Source: Taudactylus pleione
Taxonomy: Eukaryota > Chordata > Amphibia > Anura > Myobatrachidae
Direction: 5' to 3'
NCBI GenBank assembly: GCA_031769625.1
Contig: JAUIMM010000015.1
Coordinates: 31,445,501 to 31,509,500 of the forward strand
DNA length: 64,000 nt
The first letter of the stretch is position 1, and every line of letters starts with the position of its first letter. Below the pieces are notes generated by a model. It was not told where the DNA came from, made no database searches, and saw only the letters and a program-made list of their open reading frames with translations. A program made the position numbers and the translations under genes. Positions 56,421 through 64,000 of the stretch are shown here, piece after piece.

Positions 56421-57493
56421 ACTTACACATTCCAGACAGACACACATACTGTACACTCACAATGACACTTACCTTCCTCCATCCAGCATTGCAGAGGCAG
56501 ACTGTTTTGTCTGACTCCTCTCATGGCTACAGATGAAGTACTGCTCACCATCAGTTGTTGGGAGAGGAGAGAGGTGAGTGGACATGGGTGAGAATTGGAA
56601 TAGCTGCAGACAGTATGATGACTAGTCTGTCTTGGGAAGACCAGCCCATAGGGAAGTGATTACCATTTTCAGGGCATGCTCAGCATCTCCAAAATCTGTG
56701 CACCCTAGGCTGCAGCCTAATTAGCCTATTGGTTGATGACATTAGCAGAGTGGAAGCTGGTAACCTCAAAACAGGATCTGTAACTGTGATTTGTCAAATG
56801 AAAATAGGCATCAATCATAAAGGTATACAGGTCAAGAAAAGCAATCTCCAGACCACAGAAATATATTATAAGTCTTATATTCATGGTATTAGAATTAAGG
56901 AATGTAGAAAATCTATTTTTTTGGCTACCATCTTAATCACAGTGGCCATTTTTCATAATTCGAATTTATGGGATTCTTTTGTAATTTGTTGAAAATGTCA
57001 CTACTCTAATGTGGGTACAGCCCCAACGATGAAAGTGAAAATGCGAGAACATTTATGGATTAACCAAAACAAAATATGATAATATGAATTGGTAGCTATT
57101 TTGTGGTTCTTGAGCATGACTAAAGTTTTCTTTTATTTTTTTTTGCTAACATAATCTGTTTATTTAGTATGATGTACCTAGTGAAGGATAATGGGACCAG
57201 GACTGTATAAGCTGGTCTAATCCTCTACCCTCCACACACATATTCTGATAAAACAGTTTTTACCTGTACCCTCAGGTCCATGGTAATAAGATGCATTGAA
57301 CACAGGATATGGAATTTGCATTGCCCCTTGCTTTTATGTTCAAATTGTAGTATTGCTCCAATATAAGATGGATTTTAATAGCCTCATCTGCCCAAATCAT
57401 CATCTTACTTACATACCTTTTCTATTTTGTTTTTTCGACTGATTTCAGCAGGGGTTAAATTGATTGCAGAATTGTCTTTGGATATTTGGGGTA
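56421..57493. other. Unassigned DNA
   Basis: Repeat debris (GGCTGCAGCCTAATTAG near 56708) and AT-rich DNA. No exon recognised. Confidence 0.4.
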
Positions 57494-57501
57494 AAGGGAT
57501 A

Positions 57502-57800
57502 CAGGGCCATAGCTAGGGTAGTGCAGCAGGTGCCATCGCACAGGGCACCACAGGTCAGGGAGCACTGTTTGGGCCTGTCAAATTTCTGTTTATTATCATT
57601 CTCACTTGTAGCTTCCTCTTATTTCATCCCCAGCATCCTCTTATTTCATCCCCAGCATCTCCTGGCCTCTCCTATCTCTTCCCTGGCCCTTCCCCATGAA
57701 GCCATGGCCCTCTTTTGGGTGCAGTATGTCCCTTTGAAAAATGAGGGGGCGCCAATGCTCTTACTGGCACAGGGCACCAAAAAGTCTAGTTACGGCTCTG
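57502..57800. mobile_element. Short hAT-type element, 299 bp
   Basis: Inverted ends CAGGGCCATAGCTAG and (inward) CAGAGCCGTAACTAG. Octamers AAGGGATA (57494-57501) and AAGGGTTA (57801-57808) agree at 7 of 8 bases. A 22-bp segment containing CTCTTATTTCATCCCCAGCA is tandemly duplicated near 57612-57658. Confidence 0.85.
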
Positions 57801-59995
57801 AAGGGTTATACATATTTAATTGTAAACATAGCAGCAGTGGAAACTCAGAGTGATAGGGAATGCTGATTTGTATCCCTTCATATTGACAGATTCAGAAGAA
57901 GGTGCCACCACCATGCTCGTGGTTGTTGCCTAGAGGTAAGAAAAAAGATTATTTAAAATTGTTGATTCTTTAACTCCTTCACTGCTGAAGCTTTTCTTAC
58001 CTCTGTGCTGAGCCTATTTTGGCACTTTGTTTTGCTGATCACATTCCAACACCAATATGAGCAATTTTCTTTGCAGTACATACACAAAATTATACCTATT
58101 TTCACACATAATCTTTGCCTTTGGCATAAGTCACCTAGCTATGGCAATGTGTGTAAAACATTCTTTTGTGTGTTCCCTGGATTCTGACCTTGGCTACTTC
58201 ATGTCACTTTGTTTATTAGCTGCATATGAATGGCTTATCCTTTGTCTTGTGATTGTGAAATGCGTTAGTTAGCAGCCTCTTAATGAGAATCATTTGTTGG
58301 CTGGACCTATGGTCAGGCCATATCCTCTAATGAAAACCTAGGAGACAATTAGACTCAACACTTCCTGTTTCAACAATTAGACGCACATATTGGCCACTCT
58401 CTAGTACTGGTCATTACATGTGCACTCTATTATTGTTTTACTAGCATTGTAATCAGGTGATCTCACTGATATATTGTATAGACTGTTACTTTTTATTGAG
58501 CATCCTGAGTGGGCTTACTTTGCCACTCCTAAGGTCCCACTCTCAGTAACACCCATTACATTGGTGAGTAAGTTGCTGCCACCACAAAGTTCCTACACTG
58601 GCACCTGGAACAGGTACAACCAAACTCTAACCACCAGAATCCGAAAAGGATTACGTCTGCATATGAGTGTCAAGCTATTGTAACACCACCAGGTTGGTGT
58701 CTGCTTAATTTTCCACTGACCATTTATTATGAACCAGTGCTGTGCTTGGTAGTGGGCAGATGGAGGTACTGTGCTCAACCTCGGGACAGCCAGAGAATGG
58801 AATAGCATTTTGCACTATTCTGTGGTCACAGGATACAAGCAGATGCAGGTGTTTCTTGATGCAAGTGATGTTTCTTAGCTCCAAATAAATGTTGTGAAAA
58901 GGCCATTATCTTGAGTTTATGCACAACTTCTTTTCTAGCTTAGAGCCTGTTATCTAGGGAACATCAGTCAGTCTAGTCTCTACCCCTGGGCTGTCTTTCT
59001 TCTGACACTATTGTACTTTGATTAGAAGGGTGCTGGTTTAATTGACTCCACTCCATTGGCTCCTTGGTGGTTAAATAGCTTTCTGTCTCTTGCACTTGTG
59101 CTGATGACAGCTTAGTGTGATCCCCCTGCACTAATCATGCATTTCGATGAGTTCTGACCTTAGCTTGGATTCTGCTCCCATCTCTTACTCTGAACTTGTT
59201 CTCACTCTTTCACGCTGTCTGTCCTTACATTGGATTGTTAATTGGATTTTGCTTTGTCTGCTGTCTGCCCTAACCTTGGAGTGCTAATTAGTCTTTGCCT
59301 TGCCTGTTCCTGCCAATGACTTCAGATTGTTTCTGGGTTTTTGCTAATGCCTCATACCTGTCTATAACCTGCTCTCACTTGCTTCTTGCCCTGACCTTTG
59401 CCCATATACTTGACAACACACTGCATTTCTGTCAACCTCATACCTGATCTTTCTGCGTCCAGCACCAGAGCATCTAATCCTATATCAGGGTATTACCATA
59501 ACACATATAGTGAAAGATATGTCACATTGAATCAACTTTTTCCCACACATTACTTACTGCTGAAAGAGCATTTCTTAGGAAAATAAATAAAACACCTTCC
59601 TCTGTGGCTACTTTCAATTCTTCTTACAGTGACTTGTCTGTGAATGATCTCCCTTGCTTGCCAGGAAAACATTGTACTAAAGCAGAAAGGATTATTCTCA
59701 AATGTGCAAAGATGTGGAACAAATGCGGTTTTGTTATTATGTGCCTAATTTTGCCCAAATGTTTATGGTAAATGCATTGAATACAGCAAGAGATGTTCAT
59801 AAAATCATGCTAGCTATAACATACATGCAAATCACCTGAAGGCTAGTAAAAATGCAAAAGGTATGCTGGACAGTAGGACAACCTCTTTTTATGCATTGTA
59901 AGATCTATGATTGACACCACTGGCATTAGTGTAATTACAGGACCACCCTTTGCTACAGTACATCATTGCCAAGAGATCACAGAATTTAAAGGGTT
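57801..59995. other. Unassigned DNA
   Basis: About 2.2 kb of moderately AT-rich DNA without a recognised family or exon. Open frames of 60-70 codons resemble no domain. Confidence 0.4.
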
Positions 59996-60330
59996 GAGGG
60001 TATATTTACTAAAGGTCGATTTTAATCAATTTTGACGGATTTTAAATCGATCTAAATCAATGTTGTGTTTCTGGGGCTAAATCACACATTTACTAACAGA
60101 CAATTTTTGATTTGGCTATTAAAGTGTTAGTAAATGTGTGATTTAGTACAAGAAACACAATATTGACTGAGTGGAGAAGTTGTCCATAGCACACTAATGA
60201 ACTTCTACCTATCATTTTATAGGATGTACTTCATAAATGTTATCTAGAAGCTTATTGGTTGCAATAGGCAACATCTCCACTTGTACACTACTCCACCCTT
60301 CAGAAGGTTTGATATATTCCTATATTCCCG
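59996..60330. mobile_element. Possible MITE, GGGTATATTTACTAAAG start
   Basis: GGGTATATTTACTAAAGG resembles the GGGTCTATTTACTAAG end. Internally CACACATTTACTAAC pairs with GTTAGTAAATGTGTG (about 60086 and 60126). The right end was not resolved. Confidence 0.45.
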
Positions 60331-61354
60331 CCTCTGTGAATGAATGAAATATGGGGATCATCTGCTTTCTTGTGCGGAAGCTGTCCCGTGCATGTAGCTA
60401 TAACAAGACAATTACAGGAGCTAGATAGGAAATTCTGTTGTACAAAATGCGTTTTTAAGGACAACTATAATAAAATGTACAAAAAAATAATATCAACTTT
60501 GTTCGAACTTAATATATATTTGTTTCTACTTCGACATTGTTTAATATCTACAAAGGAAAGAAAAGATATTAATCAGAATTTGGTTAAACCTCCTACACTC
60601 AGGGCATAGCTGGCTTCAGCATTGTAAGTACTAAGTAGGCAGTTTTGTTGTCAGATGTGTCAGATTTCTACTCAGAATTCTAAAGCCAGCAATGCACAGA
60701 GCAAAGGAACTTTCAGAGAACGTTGATTAATTGCCTCTTTCCTTTTCAGATATTAAACAATGACCACAATGAAAACTATTATTTTGCTGTTATAAAGCTG
60801 TTATTAGTTTTTAAATAGTTGTTCTTTAAAGCCCAAGTCATCTGAGGAAAACAATGGTAATTCTAAATGCCATAAATCTAACTTTGGTTTAGTTATCTTT
60901 TTATGCATGAAAAATGTTTATTTTTTTAATACAATAAATATTGAGTTATGTATTTTATAAGTTAAATATTACGTTATGTATTTAATAAGTTAGATATTGA
61001 GTTATGTTTTCTGTAACTTAAATACTAAGGGGCTGATTCAAAGCAAAAAAAGTAACTTGGCCCCTGGACAAACCATACTGTAATGCAAGGGGCCAATACA
61101 TTTATTTTTTTTATTTTATATGCAGGATAAATGCTGTACTGGATACTTTTACATGTAGCCCACATATACTGGGCAGTTTTATTTTTCTCCTGCAATTTAG
61201 AGTTGAGCTACTATAGGAGACGCTGCTCCCAAATCTAAATCTCGCAGCACATTTTATTTCTGCCCCACCTTCAGTGAAACATGGTTTTACCAAGGTACAA
61301 ATTTGCTCTTTGTTTTTGCTTTGCTCCCAACTTGGAATTAGAACCTGAGTCTAC
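60331..61354. other. Unassigned AT-rich DNA
   Basis: Includes a threefold degenerate repeat of TAAGTTAGATATTGAGTTATGTATTT-like units at about 60935-61025. An open frame of about 90 codons at 60340 matches no family. Confidence 0.45.
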
Positions 61355-61650
61355 AAAAGCTGGGTATACTCTATAAGATATATCATACAATATATTGCCC
61401 CGTTGGGGATTGGAACAACATATCGTGCGGGTAACGGGTTGTATAGTGTATGCCCGATTGCGCGTGCATGGTGGTTGTTCATCACATTCGCCTGGCCATA
61501 TCTGCTGTACTGCATATCAGGCGAGACGATGTAGTGCATGACGCCATGCGGAACAATACATTGCATGGTCATACACCGCATTGTGTAGTTTGTACGGCAC
61601 GCTTCATTTATCATTCCATCGTGTCATTCCGTTAGCTGGGTACACAACGT
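61355..61650. mobile_element. AGCTGGGTATAC-type MITE fragment(s)
   Basis: AGCTGGGTATACTC at about 61359 and AGCTGGGTACACAAC at about 61634 are in the same orientation and resemble the right end of 46512-47162. Between them ATATTG/CAATAT and GCATGACGCCATGCG words occur. Probably two truncated copies; boundaries unclear. Confidence 0.45.
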
Positions 61651-61875
61651 ATAGTGTTTACTAATGTCACTATGAAATCAACTTTTCAAATTCAGTAGTG
61701 TATGAAAATTTTATTTTATTCCATGTACACATTACCTCTTAATGTGTATGGAACCCATCTGGGGGCAATGGCTTCAGTAAGCACTTAACAAAGTTTACCC
61801 TCATACACTGTACCAGAGCTTGTATATTAAACACGAACTTGTGGTTCATTCCAGAATTTCATATAAACTGTAAAG

Positions 61876-61945
61876 TGGGTATGTCGACATAGAAAGGAGG
61901 TATGTCGACATAGAAAGTGGGTATGTTGACATTGAAAATAATGGG
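61876..61945. repeat. Three units of GGGTATGTCGACATAGAAA
   Basis: GTGGGTATGTCGACATAGAA, GGAGGTATGTCGACATAGAA and GTGGGTATGTTGACATTGAA follow in tandem. The ATGTCGACAT word links it to 660-690 and 16020-16510. Confidence 0.85.
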
Positions 61946-62180
61946 TCCCATTGTCAGACCTGTTTACATGCATTGTACTTTTGTTAAAAATGCTAGTAAA
62001 CATATGTAATTTAATTCCGCGCCCTTTGTTTACAGATCCACCCTTTCCTACATTGTTCACAAGTTATCATAGAATGTAAGCGGCAATGGCGAATGCAAGA
62101 AAAATAAGTGTTATGCATGAATTTGCTGCCTGCTTGTCAGGAAGCTTTTCCATGAACCTGTAAAGCCATTTAGATACTAA

Positions 62181-62706
62181 AGCCGCACACAATGCCGATG
62201 TTGGTGGAGTTGAGCTATTTTGTGACTTCTGCATGTGCGTGAAAATTCCTAAAACCTCCTATGGCACATACGTTACACAGCGTGTACGCACATAGGCGCT
62301 GTTGTGATTGAGATGCACGGTATTGGAAAAGGTATTCCTGGGCAGTGACTGGAAGATGGGTAAACAGACGTACAAATATGGTCCGTCCTGTGGGCATGTC
62401 ACTGGCACGCTGCTGAAGTGTTTGTGTACACAGATGCTCAATCATGTAAATAGGAGACATACTCAGATGGAAAATCCACCCTGCCATAGGGCTGGTGAAT
62501 GTTTCGATGGTGCGACAGACGGTGGCTTCTAAAGATGCACCAGGCATTATTACAGCTAAAAGCGGGCGCCTCTGTCCTTGCACATTCATACTCAAGGATG
62601 TACTCGTACACCAAGCAAGAACTTTGTAACAGCATTTGTATAAAGTCACAGACGGTCGACTGCCAAAAGATGCAGCCCTGTCTGTGTCCAGCTCTGAATC
62701 ATGCCC
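62181..62706 (-). mobile_element. MITE, subfamily B, inverted copy, TAA duplication
   Basis: Starts AGCCGCACACAATGCCGATG and ends CTGAATCATGCCC. TAA at 62178-62180 and 62707-62709. The sequence is the reverse complement of 9078-9597 over most of its length. The long minus-strand open frame across it resembles no protein and is attributed to the repeat. Confidence 0.8.
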
Positions 62707-62709
62707 TAA

Positions 62710-62958
62710 AGGTAATAGCTCGCGATTTGCGGGAGCCGGCACAATTTAGGCGGAATAGTCTCTAGATGTAAAGTGGTAATCACACAGGCTTGTGCAAACT
62801 TGGGAGCTAATACATTTGGCCCTAAAAGTTAGTTGTGACAATATCAGAAACAGATGCTGGTAGGGAATTCTACTGAAGAAACTTAAAATGTAAAATTTTT
62901 TTAAATTTATATCAACTTAGAGGAAAAAGAAAAATTTATTCTCTATACAAATAACAGC
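62710..62958. other. Unassigned spacer
   Basis: Nothing recognised. Confidence 0.4.
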
Positions 62959-63016
62959 AAAGGATATCCCCCAGCATTCCGAATGATAAAGGATATCCCC
63001 CAGCATTCCGAATGAT
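62959..63016. repeat. Tandem duplication, 29 bp
   Basis: AAAGGATATCCCCCAGCATT followed by CCGAATGAT occurs twice head to tail without differences. Confidence 0.95.
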
Positions 63017-63077
63017 ATCAGCAATAAGATTTGAAAAACTACATGGTGGTAGATAATTCAGAGATCTCAGTTGCATA

Positions 63078-64000
63078 CAGTCAGGTCCATAAATATTGGG
63101 ACATTGACAGAATTTTCATATTTTGGCCTCTACTCACCACCACAATGGCTTTGAAATGAAACAAACAAGATGTGATTTAACTGCAGACTTTCAGATTTAA
63201 TTTGAGGGTAATTACATCCAAATCAGGTGAACGGTGTAGGAATTACAACTGTTTCTATAAGTGCCTCCAACTTTTTAAGGGGCCAAAAGTAATGGGACAA
63301 ACTAAACAATCCTAAATCTAACTTTCACTTTTTAATACTTTGTTGCAAATCCTTTGCAGGCAATTACAGCCTGAAGTCTGGAACGCATAGACATCACCCC
63401 CGCTGGGTTTCATCCCTGGTGATGCTCTGCCAGGCCTCTACTGCAAATGTCTTCAGTTCCTGCTTGTTCTTGGGGCATTTTCCCTTCAGTTTTGTCTTCA
63501 TCAAGTGAAATGCATGCGCAATCAGATTCAGGTCAGGGGATTGACTTGGCCATTGCATAACATTCCACTTTTTAGCCTTAAAAAACTCTTTGGTTGCTTT
63601 TGCAGTATGCTTCGGGTCATTGTCCATCTGCACTGTGAAGCGCCGTCCAATGAGTTCTGAAGCATTTGACTGAATATGAGCATATAATGTTGCCCGAAAC
63701 ACTTCAGAATTCATTCTGCTGCTTTTGTCAGCAGTCACATCATCAATAAATACAAGGGAACCAGTTCCATTGGCAGCATACATGCCCAAGCCATGGTGGT
63801 ATGTTTTGGATCATGAGCTGTTCCTTTCCTGCTCCATACTCTTCTCTTCCCATCACTCTGGTACAAGTTGATCTTTGTCTCATCTGTCCATAGGATGTTG
63901 TTCCAGAATTGTAATGGCTTTTTTAGATGTTGTTTGGCAAACTCTAATCTGGTCTTCCTGTTTTTGTGGCTCATCAATGGTTTGCATCTTGTGGTGAACC
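63078..64000 (-). mobile_element. Tc1-like DNA transposon, cut by window end
   Basis: The element begins at 63078 with CAGTCAGGTCCATAAATATT, preceded by TA (63076-63077), the target of Tc1/mariner elements. The terminal sequence is typical of Tc1-like elements of fish and frogs. It encodes a transposase on the minus strand that continues beyond the window. The other terminal repeat is outside the window. Confidence 0.95.
63394..63977 (-). pseudogene. Tc1-like DD34E transposase, C-terminal part, inactive
   Basis: The N-terminal segment in the window has WNNILWTDETKINLYQSDGK, containing the first catalytic Asp, and KRRVWSRKG. A frame change near 63740-63789 leads to GTGSLVFIDDVTADKSS, the second Asp in QMDNDPKHTAKATKEFF, and WPSQSPDLNLIAHAFHLMK. 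The residue 35 positions after the second Asp should be Glu (NLIEH) but is Ala: the codon at 63517-63519 reads GCG, one base from GAG. The enzyme would cut and join the element ends at TA sites. The lost Glu and the frameshift make it inactive. The helix-turn-helix DNA-binding part lies outside the window. Confidence 0.95.

Noticed and set aside
62215..62742. Minus-strand frame of about 175 codons
   Set aside because: Lies inside a subfamily B MITE; the same DNA at 9078-9597 reads differently and is not conserved as protein.
1..64000. tRNA, rRNA, bacterial-type operons or origins
   Set aside because: No tRNA A/B box arrangement, rRNA motif or prokaryotic signals were recognised by eye; AT-rich vertebrate repeats account for the window.

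Overview
This window looks like intergenic or intronic DNA from a vertebrate with a large, repeat-rich genome. An anuran amphibian fits best, from the mix of hairpin MITEs, hAT-type non-autonomous elements, a Tc1-like transposon, Ty1/copia and Ty3/gypsy relics and AT-rich spacers. That assignment is inference; no species is named. I find no intact host gene, no recognisable host exon, and no rRNA, tRNA or CRISPR. Every coding signal I can defend belongs to a mobile element or a decayed multi-copy ORF, and all of them are broken.

Layout. 1-5.6 kb: a short hAT element with a perfect 8-bp target duplication, then a minus-strand Ty1/copia relic (gag, zinc knuckle, pre-integrase, integrase, linker to RT). 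Three later insertions cut it, one of them exactly at the second catalytic Asp of integrase. 5.6-23 kb: nested non-autonomous DNA elements (hAT elements at 7.5-8.8, 18.7-19.6 and 21.7-22.0 kb; 3-bp-TSD MITEs at 9-11 kb), a 331-bp near-perfect inverted repeat at 11.1 kb and unassigned AT-rich DNA. 23.3-26.2 kb: a minus-strand Ty3/gypsy relic with gag (SCAN-like), protease and integrase directly adjacent and no visible reverse transcriptase between them. 26.6 kb: a Penelope-like terminal repeat with a possible hammerhead-type fold. 27-46 kb: tandem arrays (one extremely G-rich), more MITEs and two large hAT elements with perfect 8-bp duplications. 46.5-48.2 kb: a decayed fragment of a protein family I know from predicted eukaryotic proteins, lying between two MITEs of one family. 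48-63 kb: unassigned DNA with MITEs, including a hairpin MITE that carries a second MITE in its loop. 63.1 kb to the end: the 3' part of a Tc1-like element whose transposase has lost its catalytic Glu and has a frameshift.

There is no pathway here. What the window records is an insertion history: target-site duplications (8 bp for hAT types; 3 bp for the GGGCCTGATTCAG, GGGTCTATTTAC, GGGCTCTATTTA and TGGTGCATACACA families; TA for the CCCCTTTCACA family) allow a relative order of insertion at several loci. I found no unknown functional system. The best leads are the gag-PR-IN order of the gypsy relic, two hairpin MITEs invaded at almost the same loop position, and the CCCTAA-cored elements. 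All coordinates and target duplications were read by eye.
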